Assembly: GCA_046262015.1 (NCBI GenBank)
Contig: JBHENN010000091.1
Span: forward strand, 1-50,770
Source: JBHENN01 sp046262015
Lineage (GTDB): Bacteria > Actinomycetota > CADDZG01 > WHSQ01
Length of the DNA: 50,770 nt
Reading direction: 5' to 3'
The notes below the pieces were generated by a model. It did no database searches, had not been told where the DNA came from, and was given only the letters and a program-made list of their open reading frames with translations. This document shows positions 31,382-39,093 of this stretch, piece by piece (positions within the stretch are counted from its first letter, which is position 1; every line of letters starts with the position of its first letter). The translations under genes were made by a program, and so were the position numbers.

Positions 31382-33255
31382 TGGCGACAAGCGCGGCGGT
31401 GGCCGGCAGGCCCGGCATGTTCCGCAGGCCCGCTGCCAAGACCGGTTGGTGGAGCTGGGTCACCACGGTCGACCACAAGCGGATAGGGATCCTCTACGGG
31501 GTCACCGCATTCATCTTCTTTTTGATCGGCGGTGTCGAGGCCCTGTTCGTGCGGATGCAGCTGGCGGGCCCGAACGGCGAGGTGCTAAGCGCGGAGCTCT
31601 ACAACCAGTTCTTCACCATGCACGGACTGACGATGATCTTCCTCGTCGTGATGCCGATGAGTGTCGCGTTGATGAACTACTTCATCCCGTTGATGATCGG
31701 GGCGCGGGACGTCGCCTTCCCTCGCCTTAACGCCATGAGCTATTGGGCCTTCGCCTTCGGGGGGATCTTCCTGTACACGAGCTTCTTTTTGGGCGGCGCG
31801 CCGGCGGGTGGGTGGTTCGGATACGCGCCGCTCAACCGGATGGAGACGGGCATGACGTTCTACTCGATCGGCCTGCAGATCCTCGGGGTGGCTTCGCTGG
31901 CCGGCGCCGTGAACTTCATCGTCACGATCCTGAACATGCGCGCTCCCGGCATGACGTTGATGCGGATGCCCGTCTTCATCTGGATGAGCCTCGTCACCTC
32001 GTTCCTGATCCTCTTTGCCATGCCGGTGATCGCCGTCGCGTTGTTCCAGCTGATGTTCGACCGTGCCTTCGATGCGAACTTCTTCAATCCTCTCAAGGGC
32101 GGCGACCCGATCCTGTGGCAGCACCTCTTCTGGGTGTTCGGCCATCCCGAGGTCTACATCCTCATCCTCCCGGCGATGGGCATCGTCTCCGAGATACTCC
32201 CGACGTTCGCGCGCAAGCCCTTGTTCGGATACGCCGCCATCGTGTTCGCGGGTGCCGCCATCGGGTTCATGGGGTGGGGCGTATGGGCCCACCACATGTT
32301 CGTTGCGGGGCTCGGACCGGTAGCGAACTCGGCCTTCGCCCTGTCGACCATGTTCATCGCGGTTCCTACCGGCGTGAAGATCTTCAACTGGTTGGGGACG
32401 TTGTGGGGCGGTGACATCCGGTTCAAGACGCCGCTTCTGTTCGCCGTGGGGATGGTCTCGATGTTCGTGATCGGCGGTCTGTCGGGGGTGACCCATGCGA
32501 TCGTCCCGCACGACACCCAGCAGAGCGACACCTATTACATCGTCGCCCACTTCCACTACGTGATCTTCGGCGGAGCGATCTTCGCGATCTTCGGCGGCCT
32601 CTACTACTGGTGGCCCAAGATCTTCGGCCGGTACCTCAGCGAGCGTCTCGGCAAGCTGAACTTCATCCTGATGTTCATCGGGTTCAACCTGGCCTTCGGC
32701 CCCATGCACATCGTCGGCCTCCAGGGCATGCCGCGGCGGATCTATACCTATCCCGAGGGCATGGGCTGGGACTTCTGGAACCTGGTCGAGACGGTCGGCG
32801 GCTTCGTTATAGCCCTCGCGACGCTGATCTTCCTCCTCAATGTGGTGGTGAGTCGCCGTGGCGAGGAGGCAGGAGCCGATCCGTGGGACGGCCGCACCCT
32901 GGAGTGGTCGGTGCCGTCGCCGCCGCCGGAGTACAACTTCGCCGAGGTCCCCGTGGTCCGTAACCGGGACGATCTCTGGCACCGCAAGTACGTCACCGAC
33001 CCCGAGGGCCAGCCGGTCAGGGTCTTCGCCGGCGGGGCGGCCGCCGCGACGCACGACGACGACGGGCCCGAAGAGGGACACGGCATCCACCTGCCGTCGC
33101 CCTCGTACTTCCCGGTGCTGGTGGCGGCGGGTCTTCCCATCCTCGGCTACTCCGTCATCTTCCCGTCGGCTCGCCTACCCCTGGCTCTCTTCGGGGTCCT
33201 GGTCTTGCTGGTCGGGGTGTACGGGTGGGTCCTCGAACCACAGGCCGCCGAGTGA
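31381..33255 (+). CDS. coxA: cytochrome c oxidase subunit I (aa3/caa3 type A)
   Basis: 624 residues. Twelve-helix haem-copper oxidase core. Low-spin haem a ligands His81 (TMHGLTMIF) and His392; CuB ligands His255, His304, His305; haem a3 ligand His390 (VAHFHYVIFG). HPEVY (255-259) carries the Tyr cross-linked to the CuB His, and Glu in GHPEVY marks an A1-type proton channel. The C-terminus is extended by about 120 residues with an acidic/His linker and two more helices (YFPVLVAAGLPILGYSVIF, LPLALFGVLVLLVGVYGW). Coupled to upstream micro-ORF and, by GTGA, to coxC. Confidence 0.97.
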   Translation: MATSAAVAGRPGMFRRPAAKTGWWSWVTTVDHKRIGILYGVTAFIFFLIGGVEALFVRMQLAGPNGEVLSAELYNQFFTMHGLTMIFLVVMPMSVALMNYFIPLMIGARDVAFPRLNAMSYWAFAFGGIFLYTSFFLGGAPAGGWFGYAPLNRMETGMTFYSIGLQILGVASLAGAVNFIVTILNMRAPGMTLMRMPVFIWMSLVTSFLILFAMPVIAVALFQLMFDRAFDANFFNPLKGGDPILWQHLFWVFGHPEVYILILPAMGIVSEILPTFARKPLFGYAAIVFAGAAIGFMGWGVWAHHMFVAGLGPVANSAFALSTMFIAVPTGVKIFNWLGTLWGGDIRFKTPLLFAVGMVSMFVIGGLSGVTHAIVPHDTQQSDTYYIVAHFHYVIFGGAIFAIFGGLYYWWPKIFGRYLSERLGKLNFILMFIGFNLAFGPMHIVGLQGMPRRIYTYPEGMGWDFWNLVETVGGFVIALATLIFLLNVVVSRRGEEAGADPWDGRTLEWSVPSPPPEYNFAEVPVVRNRDDLWHRKYVTDPEGQPVRVFAGGAAAATHDDDGPEEGHGIHLPSPSYFPVLVAAGLPILGYSVIFPSARLPLALFGVLVLLVGVYGWVLEPQAAE

Positions 33256-33866
33256 GCACCCACGAGGGCGCCGTCGCCGCTCCGGCTCACGACGAGCAGC
33301 ACACGAGTCTCGGCGTCAACAACACCAAGCTGGCGATGTGGGCGTTCCTCGGATCGGAGTGCCTGTTCTTCGGCTCGTTCATCACGACCTATCTGCTGTA
33401 TCGGAACAGCGTCACCGCGGGGCCGACGCCTCACGAGATCTACGACATCCCGTACACGTCGGTCAGCTCGTTCGTGCTCCTGATGTCGTCGCTGACCATG
33501 GTCCTGGCGCTCAATTCGATCCAGAAGGGCGACCATCACGCCAACCGCATCTGGCTCCTCGCCACGGCCTTCCTGGGCATGGTGTTCATCGGCGGCCAGG
33601 TGTACGAGTTCACGACCTTCGTCGAGGAGGGTTTGACGCTCAGCACCAGCACCTTCGGCTCGTCCTTCTACGTGCTCACCGGCTTCCACGGCGCGCACGT
33701 GACCGTCGGGATCTTGATGTTGCTGTCGCTGGTGTTGATGTCGTCGTTTGGCCGCCTCGGGACCGAGGACGCCCACAAGGTCGAGATGGTGGGGTTGTAC
33801 TGGCACTTCGTGGACGTCGTCTGGATCGTCATCTTCACGATCGTCTATCTGATCCCGACCAACTAG
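33252..33866 (+). CDS. coxC: cytochrome c oxidase subunit III
   Basis: 204 residues from a GTG at 33252 overlapping the coxA stop (GTGA). Five membrane helices as in the short bacterial subunit III; landmarks are LAMWAFLGSECLFFGSF, GQVYEFTTF, TGFHGAHVTVGI and GLYWHFVDVVWIVIF, the last two holding the conserved Glu/His positions. It stabilises subunit I and proton uptake. Confidence 0.96.
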   Translation: MSTHEGAVAAPAHDEQHTSLGVNNTKLAMWAFLGSECLFFGSFITTYLLYRNSVTAGPTPHEIYDIPYTSVSSFVLLMSSLTMVLALNSIQKGDHHANRIWLLATAFLGMVFIGGQVYEFTTFVEEGLTLSTSTFGSSFYVLTGFHGAHVTVGILMLLSLVLMSSFGRLGTEDAHKVEMVGLYWHFVDVVWIVIFTIVYLIPTN

Positions 33867-33879
33867 GAAGGCGTAGTAC

Positions 33880-34251
33880 ATGGCGGCGAGCTACGACACG
33901 GTGCACGAGCACGAGGAGGACGCACACCGGGTCCACGACCACCCCGGCCCGAAGCAGTACGTGTTCATCGGCGTGGTCCTGGCCATCATCACCGCCATCG
34001 AGGTCGCGATCTACTACATCCCCGCCCTCGCGAGCCTCATCGTCCCCCTGCTGATCGCGTTCTCGGTCATGAAGTTCATGCTCGTGATCCTCTGGTTCAT
34101 GCACCTGCGCTTCGACGCGCGCGTGTTCAAGCGGTTCTTCCTGGTCGGCGTCGTCCTGGCGTTGTCCGTCTTCGCCGTGGTGCTATCCACGTTCTTCCTG
34201 CGGGAGTCGACGACGCGCGGGCCGGCTCCGGACGTGATCGAGCCCGAGTAG
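33880..34251 (+). CDS. cytochrome c oxidase subunit IV (prokaryotic COX4/CtaF-like)
   Basis: 123 residues, ATG at 33880 with AGGAAGG upstream. A His/Asp/Glu-rich N-terminus (HEHEEDAHRVHDHPGPKQY) precedes three helices with FSVMKFMLVILWFMHLRFD, the signature of prokaryotic oxidase subunit IV. It follows coxC by 13 bases. Small structural subunit of the oxidase. Confidence 0.9.
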   Translation: MAASYDTVHEHEEDAHRVHDHPGPKQYVFIGVVLAIITAIEVAIYYIPALASLIVPLLIAFSVMKFMLVILWFMHLRFDARVFKRFFLVGVVLALSVFAVVLSTFFLRESTTRGPAPDVIEPE

Positions 34252-34256
34252 GGGCG

Positions 34257-35120
34257 ATGGTCCTCGCGGCGGCCGGGGCACGGCTCGAGTGGCACGCACA
34301 TCTCGATGTGTGGTTCCTGATCGCCGCGCTCCTCGGTGGCTACTTCCTCAGTCTCAGGGTCCTGGCTCCGACCTACGCCCCGGCCGGACGCCCCGCCGCC
34401 ACGCGCAGCCAGAAGCTGCTGTGGGTGACGGGAGTGATGGTGCTGTGGATCGGCGCCGACTGGCCCGTGCACGAGCTCTCCGAGGACTACCTGTTCAGTG
34501 TGCACATGGTGCAGCACACGCTGTTCTCTCTCGTGGCGCCGCCGCTGCTGCTCCTCGGGGTCCCGGCGTGGCTGGCTCGTACGGCGCTCGACCGCATGAG
34601 GTTGACCCGAGCGATGCGGCTCCTCACCCGGCCGCTGTTCGGGCTGGTCATGTTCAACGCGGTCATCGTGCTCACCCACTGGCCGGCGCTGGTGAACCTG
34701 TCGGTCACGAACGAGCTTGCCCACCTCGCGTTGCACACGCTGCTCCTCACCGTCGCGACGTTGATGTGGTGGCCGGTGGTGAGCCCGGTCCCCGAGCTCG
34801 CCCGGCTGTCCGAGCCGGGAAAGATGCTCTACCTGTTCCTGCAGTCGATCATCCCCACGGTGCCGGCATCGTTCCTCACGTTCTCGGACAAGGTGTTGTA
34901 CACGGCCTATCTGGATGCCCCCAGGATCACCGGGATGTCCGCTCTGACCGATCAGATGGTCGCGGGCTTGGTCATGAAGCTCGGGGGCGGATTCTTGTTG
35001 TGGTTTGCTATAGCGATCATCTTCTTCAGGTGGAACGCGCGCGAGGAAGCCGGTCGCATCGAGGAGGTCCCGTGGGAGCAGTTCGAGCGCGAGCTCGAGG
35101 CCTGGGACTTGAGGAAGTGA
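34257..35120 (+). CDS. ctaG: caa3-type oxidase assembly factor CtaG
   Basis: 287 residues, seven hydrophobic helices of the caa3_CtaG family. Landmarks: WPVHELSEDYLFSVHMVQH, APPLLLLGVP, LTHWPALVN, LAHLALHTLLL and LWFAIAIIFFRW. The conserved histidines suggest copper or haem handling during formation of the CuB/CuA sites. It starts five bases after the subunit IV stop. Confidence 0.93.
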   Translation: MVLAAAGARLEWHAHLDVWFLIAALLGGYFLSLRVLAPTYAPAGRPAATRSQKLLWVTGVMVLWIGADWPVHELSEDYLFSVHMVQHTLFSLVAPPLLLLGVPAWLARTALDRMRLTRAMRLLTRPLFGLVMFNAVIVLTHWPALVNLSVTNELAHLALHTLLLTVATLMWWPVVSPVPELARLSEPGKMLYLFLQSIIPTVPASFLTFSDKVLYTAYLDAPRITGMSALTDQMVAGLVMKLGGGFLLWFAIAIIFFRWNAREEAGRIEEVPWEQFERELEAWDLRK

Positions 35121-35142
35121 CCGTGGAGGACGTGATCTGCTG

Positions 35143-35796
35143 ATGTCGCAACATGCAGGAGGCGGCCCCGACGACCCGATGACGAGCGACGTCAGGGTCC
35201 GCCTGCCGCTGCCCTTCGTCATCCCCCTGGTCTCGGTCGCGATCATCGCCGTGATGGTGATCGGGTTCTCGAAGGTCCTGCTCGCGGTCCCCGCGGAGGC
35301 AGCGACCGTCCTCGCCCTCGTCATGGCGGTCAACGTGCTGGGAGCGTGCGCGGTCATGGCCCTTCGCCCGGCGATGTCGCGTTCCGGTCTGGTCGAGCTG
35401 ATGATGGTGGTGGCCTATCCGCTCCTTATCGGTGTCGCGATCGCCCAGTTCGACATCGGCGCTACCGCCGGGCACTCGGAAGCTGCGGCGCACGGGGCCG
35501 AGGGGGGCGCCGCCGAAGGCGGGGCCACCACGGTCGTTGCCGAGGGGACCGCGTTCAACCCGGACTCCTTCACCCTCGCCGCGAACGAGGAGAGCACGAT
35601 CACGTTCGACAACAAGGACTCCCAGCCGCACAACATCAACATCACGGAAGACGAGGCCGGCGAGAAGTCGCTGTTCAAGGGCGACATCATCACCGGCAAG
35701 AGCGTCGAGTACACGATCGATCCCCTCAAGCCGGGCGAGTACTTCTTCCGGTGCGACGTCCACCCGGCGATGACCGGGACCGTCACGGTCGAGTAG
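35143..35796 (+). CDS. membrane-anchored cupredoxin (plastocyanin-like), three-span anchor
   Basis: 217 residues. Three N-terminal helices (about 24-45, 52-72, 85-103), an Ala/Gly linker, then an 89-residue type 1 copper domain (129-217) with ligands His163 (SQPHNI), Cys204, His207 and Met210 (FRCDVHPAM). A copper domain 89% identical is found in the protein at 40173-41213, with different anchor. Follows ctaG by 22 bases at the end of the cox operon, so it is a likely electron donor to the caa3 oxidase or a link from the b6c complex (inference). Confidence 0.9.
   Translation: MSQHAGGGPDDPMTSDVRVRLPLPFVIPLVSVAIIAVMVIGFSKVLLAVPAEAATVLALVMAVNVLGACAVMALRPAMSRSGLVELMMVVAYPLLIGVAIAQFDIGATAGHSEAAAHGAEGGAAEGGATTVVAEGTAFNPDSFTLAANEESTITFDNKDSQPHNINITEDEAGEKSLFKGDIITGKSVEYTIDPLKPGEYFFRCDVHPAMTGTVTVE
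35527..35793 (+). repeat. cupredoxin-domain direct repeat, copy 1
   Basis: 89 codons that match 40944-41210 at 79 of 89 amino acids, in the same strand orientation 5.4 kb apart. DNA identity includes an unbroken 43-base run around the first His ligand and an unbroken 49-base run covering the Cys/His/Met ligands, the stop codon and four bases beyond it. Confidence 0.9.
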
Positions 35797-35818
35797 CGAG
35801 ACCCCCCTCGGCTTTCGG

Positions 35819-36790
35819 CTAGATGCGAAGGATCTGGTCGGCCGCGGCGGCCGTGAACAGCAGGGCCAGGTAGTAGATCGAGAACCGGAACAGGCCCCAG
35901 GCGATCCGTGGCGTCGGGTTGCGCCGGAGCCTTACCGCCCACCAGATGAAGATCCCGTTCAGCAGCACCGTGACTGCCAGGAACAGCACGCCCATCTGCG
36001 CGACCGAGAAGAACGCAAGACACATCGCCAGCAGCATGAAGGAGTAGAGGAGGATGTGGCGCGTCGTCTCCTCGCGCCCGTAGACGACCGGCATCATGGG
36101 CACGCGCGCGGCGGCGTAGTCCTTCTCGTAGCGCATCGCCAGCGCCCAGAAATGCGGCGGCGTCCAGTAGAAGACGATGGCGAACAGAGCGAGCGCCGGC
36201 AGGTCGACCCGTCCGGTGACGGCGGACCATCCCACCAGCACCGGCACCGCCCCGGCGGCGCCGCCGATCACGATGTTCTGTGGCGTCGAGCGCTTGAGGC
36301 CGATCGTGTAGACGAACACGTAGAACAGCAGCGCCGAGGTCGCGAGCAGAGCGGCCGGCAGGTTCACCATGAGGCTCAGGAACGCAAAGCCGCCGGTACC
36401 GAGGGCGCTCCCGAACACTAGAGCGGCGCGCGGCTCTACCTTGTGCATCGGCAACGGGCGCTTGCGGGTGCGGGGCATGACCTCGTCGATATCCCGGTCG
36501 AGGTAGCAGTTGATGGCGTTCGCCCCGCCGGCGACGAGCGTCCCACCGATAAGGGTGTACAGCACCAGGGTCGCCGGCGGCCATCCCCGGGCGGCCACGA
36601 TCATCGACGGGACCGTGGTGACGAGCAGCAGCTCGATGATGCGCGGCTTGGTCAGCGCGACGTAGGCGGCGATGCGTTCCCCGCGCGAGCTCACCGCCGG
36701 CGCGGTGTCGTCGGCGGGGACGCCAACGCGCTCGAGCGTGTCTTCGACGCGCAGCGTGCCGGTGGGATCGGACACGACCAGCCTGCGCAT
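35819..36790 (-). CDS. ctaB: protohaem IX farnesyltransferase (haem O synthase)
   Basis: 323 residues from an ATG at 36790, two bases after the ctaA stop. UbiA-family prenyltransferase with LTKPRIIELLLVTT, the Asp-rich motif NCYLDRDIDEVMPRTRKRPLP, the second motif YEKDYAAARVPMMPVVYG and nine hydrophobic helices. It adds farnesyl to haem B, making haem O for the oxidase. An ~38-residue non-membrane N-terminal extension precedes the core. The polyprenyl synthase at 39070 may supply or share its prenyl pool. Confidence 0.95.
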   Translation of the reverse strand: MRRLVVSDPTGTLRVEDTLERVGVPADDTAPAVSSRGERIAAYVALTKPRIIELLLVTTVPSMIVAARGWPPATLVLYTLIGGTLVAGGANAINCYLDRDIDEVMPRTRKRPLPMHKVEPRAALVFGSALGTGGFAFLSLMVNLPAALLATSALLFYVFVYTIGLKRSTPQNIVIGGAAGAVPVLVGWSAVTGRVDLPALALFAIVFYWTPPHFWALAMRYEKDYAAARVPMMPVVYGREETTRHILLYSFMLLAMCLAFFSVAQMGVLFLAVTVLLNGIFIWWAVRLRRNPTPRIAWGLFRFSIYYLALLFTAAAADQILRI

Positions 36791-36792
36791 CT

Positions 36793-37734
36793 CTACCTTC
36801 CGGGTTCGAGGATCGGACGAGCGTTCGCGGCCCTGTCGGCGCGGGTCGCCGCGAGGTCCGGCCGGGAGCTTACCGCCAGGGCCACGAGCGTCCCCCAGAT
36901 CGCCGCCGCCACCAAGAGATGCAGCGAGACCGCCGCTGCGTTCAGCTCGGTCCACACGTTGAGCGCGCCGAGCGCGAGCTCGACCGCGTAGAGACCCATC
37001 GCCGCATGGGCCAGCTTGGCCTGGAAGCCGAGCTCGGACCGGCGCGCCACGACCTTGCTTCCCAGGTGAACCACCACCACCGCGCCGGCCACGGCGAGGA
37101 CCCGGTGCAGGAAGTGGATCGCGTTGGTCTCGACCGTGAGATCGGGCACCGGCGATCCATCCATGAGGGGCCAATCGGGGAACGCCAGGCCGGCGCCGCG
37201 CCCGGTGACGTAGCTGCCGACCAAGAGCACGGCCAGGACCCAACCGGCGGCGGTCCACGCGGAGCGACTCAGTGCGGCGTCTGCGCGCACCGGCAGCCGG
37301 TCGTCGAGGGCGAACGCGACGATCGTGAGGTACACGAGGAGCCCCAGCAGCGCCATCGCGGTCCCCAGGTGGAGGGTCACCGAGACGGCCTGCAGTTCGA
37401 GCTTGACCACGACCAACCCCAGGAGCGCCTGAGATAACACCACCCCGAACGCCGCGACCGAGGGCCACATCAGCTTCGGGTAACGCGACCGCGCCCGCAC
37501 GGCCAGGAGAGCGAGCCAGGCCAGGAGGATCACGACGACCGATGCGGCCACCCGGTGCGAGTACTCGATCGCGAGCGCCCGGTTCTCGAGCGCGGGCAGT
37601 AGCTCGCCCGAGCACTTCGGCCAGTCGGTCCCGCACCCGAGCCCCGACTTGGTCGCGCGCACGAGGCCGCCTATCGCGACGAGCAGGACCGTGGCGGCGG
37701 TGGATCCGACGGCCAGCCGGCGGAATGAGGTCAT
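36793..37734 (-). CDS. ctaA: haem A synthase (CtaA/COX15)
   Basis: 313 residues. Eight-helix haem A synthase with the duplicated four-helix layout. Haem histidines occur in EYSHRV (His60), TLHLGT, FLHRVL and SLHLLV. The cysteine pair Cys34/Cys41 in GLGCGTDWPKCSG is the extracytoplasmic pair typical of Bacillus/actinobacterial CtaA. Converts haem O to haem A for coxA. First gene of ctaA-ctaB; a -10 lies ten bases upstream. Confidence 0.95.
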   Translation of the reverse strand: MTSFRRLAVGSTAATVLLVAIGGLVRATKSGLGCGTDWPKCSGELLPALENRALAIEYSHRVAASVVVILLAWLALLAVRARSRYPKLMWPSVAAFGVVLSQALLGLVVVKLELQAVSVTLHLGTAMALLGLLVYLTIVAFALDDRLPVRADAALSRSAWTAAGWVLAVLLVGSYVTGRGAGLAFPDWPLMDGSPVPDLTVETNAIHFLHRVLAVAGAVVVVHLGSKVVARRSELGFQAKLAHAAMGLYAVELALGALNVWTELNAAAVSLHLLVAAAIWGTLVALAVSSRPDLAATRADRAANARPILEPGR

Positions 37735-37744
37735 GGGGCCAGGG

Positions 37745-37750
37745 ATGTTA
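37745..37750 (-). promoter_or_regulatory. -10 element of the ctaA-ctaB promoter
   Basis: TAACAT on the minus strand ten bases before the ctaA ATG (37734), within GGTTAACATC. The predicted leader is about three bases. Confidence 0.5.
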
Positions 37751-37778
37751 ACCGTCGCTTCCGGCCGCGCTCACCGGC

Positions 37779-37784
37779 TACGCT
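37779..37784 (+). promoter_or_regulatory. -10 element of the thioredoxin-like lipoprotein gene
   Basis: TACGCT ten bases before the ATG at 37795, the same distance as for ctaA on the opposite strand. The two divergent promoters share about 60 bases. Confidence 0.4.
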
Positions 37785-37794
37785 CGCATCTCCG

Positions 37795-38727
37795 ATGAGA
37801 CGACGAGCACATGCGGGGGTCTCGCTGACCGCCGCGCTGACGGTGCTGTTGCTGCCGGCGACGGCGTGCGGCCGCGACGACGCGGCCCCCCAGAGACCGG
37901 GAGGCGCCGGCGCGACGGCAACGGCTCCCGGTGACGGCGCCGACGCGTTCAACCAGCCGTTCACCGACACCGAGGTCTACCCGGTGTTCGTGTCGTCCGA
38001 GATCGTCGTGGGGGAGAACCGGTTCTTGATGGCTCTGCTGGACGAGCGCGACGCGCCGGCGGGCGGACCCGACACCGAGGTGCACGTCGAGTTCTTCGAT
38101 CTCGAGCGATCGGCCGAGGACCCGGTGGCGTCCACCGACACGGATTTCATCTGGGCGGTCGAGCCGGTGCGGGGGCTCTACGTGGCCGAGGTGTCGTTCG
38201 AGGAGCCGGGACGCTACGGCGCGGCGGTCACGGTCGAGGGGATCGACGAGCCGCTCAAGGCGTCGTTCGAGGTCGCGACCAAGCCGGAAACGCCCGCGCT
38301 GGGCGAGCCCGTTCCCCCATCCGATACGCCCACCGCCCGCCGGCGCGCCGACGTGGCTGCCATCTCGAGCGACCCCGATCCGGACATGCGCTTCTACCGG
38401 ACGTCGATCGCCGGCGCGCTGGCGCGCAAGGAACCCTTCGTCGTGACCTTCGCGACCCCCAAGTTCTGCAGCTCGGAGGTATGCGGGCCGACGCTCGACA
38501 TCGTCAAGCAGGTTGCCGAGGGCTTCCCCGAGCTCACGTTCATCCACGTCGAGGTCTATTCGAACCTCGACGAGCCGGACGACCTCGAGGTGGTCCCGGC
38601 GGTGAAGGAGTGGCGCTTGCCGAGCGAGCCGTGGGTCTTCGTCGTCGACGGACGCGGGCGAGCCGCCGCCAAGTACGAGGGTGTCGTGTCGGCCGGCGAG
38701 TTGCGCCGCGCCCTACGGACTCTCTGA
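37795..38727 (+). CDS. lipoprotein with C-terminal thioredoxin-like domain (CxxxxC)
   Basis: 310 residues. Signal peptide with lipobox TAC (Cys25), a beta-rich middle domain (about 55-165, IgG-like), and a C-terminal thioredoxin fold: PFVVTFATPKFCSSEVCGP with Cys225 and Cys230 four residues apart, then FIHVEVYSNLD and WVFVVDGRGR. The spacing differs from CxxC thioredoxins and from the CxxxC of Sco proteins. Divergent from ctaA-ctaB and near cox genes, so a role in copper delivery or disulfide handling for the oxidase or cupredoxins is plausible but unproven. Confidence 0.78.
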   Translation: MRRRAHAGVSLTAALTVLLLPATACGRDDAAPQRPGGAGATATAPGDGADAFNQPFTDTEVYPVFVSSEIVVGENRFLMALLDERDAPAGGPDTEVHVEFFDLERSAEDPVASTDTDFIWAVEPVRGLYVAEVSFEEPGRYGAAVTVEGIDEPLKASFEVATKPETPALGEPVPPSDTPTARRRADVAAISSDPDPDMRFYRTSIAGALARKEPFVVTFATPKFCSSEVCGPTLDIVKQVAEGFPELTFIHVEVYSNLDEPDDLEVVPAVKEWRLPSEPWVFVVDGRGRAAAKYEGVVSAGELRRALRTL

Positions 38728-39093
38728 GTCCTCGATCGACAGCGCGAAGAGGGTCCCCCCGCGGTCCTCGATCTCGACGGTGACCGGGTCGGCTCCCCGG
38801 TGCGCGTTGAGGTGGCCGAGGGCGAACCCGTAGTCGACGTTCTGATCGATCATGATCTCGTAGGTCTCGGATCCGGCCTTGAGCGTGAAGCTCCTCACAT
38901 CGTTCAGCGACGGTGGATCCAGCGTCGTGATGACCCCGGTCACTTCGAAGCGAGCCGGGCGGTTCCCGGGTGCAGGCTCGCTTCCTCCGCCACACGCGGG
39001 AGCGATGCCCACGACGAGCAGGGTCACCACGACGAGGCCGCGCAGCCGTACCCGTCTAGGGTAGGGACGGTGTCCTCCTTCTCGCCGTCGCAC
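38713..39093 (-). CDS. putative small lipoprotein (hypothetical)
   Basis: About 126 residues if it starts at GTG 39093; GTG codons at 39030 and 39027 are shorter alternatives. A hydrophobic stretch (LRGLVVVTLLVVGIAPACGGG) with lipobox-like APAC is followed by a ~85-residue beta-rich domain (FEVTGVITTLDPPSLNDVR... YEIMIDQNVDYG). No family recognised. The upstream start would overlap the divergent polyprenyl synthase gene by 24 bases; the 3' end overlaps the convergent lipoprotein gene by 15 bases. Confidence 0.6.
   Translation of the reverse strand: MRRREGGHRPYPRRVRLRGLVVVTLLVVGIAPACGGGSEPAPGNRPARFEVTGVITTLDPPSLNDVRSFTLKAGSETYEIMIDQNVDYGFALGHLNAHRGADPVTVEIEDRGGTLFALSIEDSESP
39057..39062 (+). 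promoter_or_regulatory. -10 element of a leaderless polyprenyl synthase promoter
   Basis: TAGGGT, then seven bases, then GTG at 39070: the same geometry as rex (TAGGAT) and hemA (TAGGTT). It decides the choice of the GTG start for this gene, since an in-frame reading extends further upstream. Confidence 0.55.

Noticed and set aside
35797..35818. CGAG/CTCG mini-hairpin between the convergent cupredoxin and ctaB genes, considered as a terminator
   Set aside because: Only a 4-bp stem and three T residues; too weak to call.
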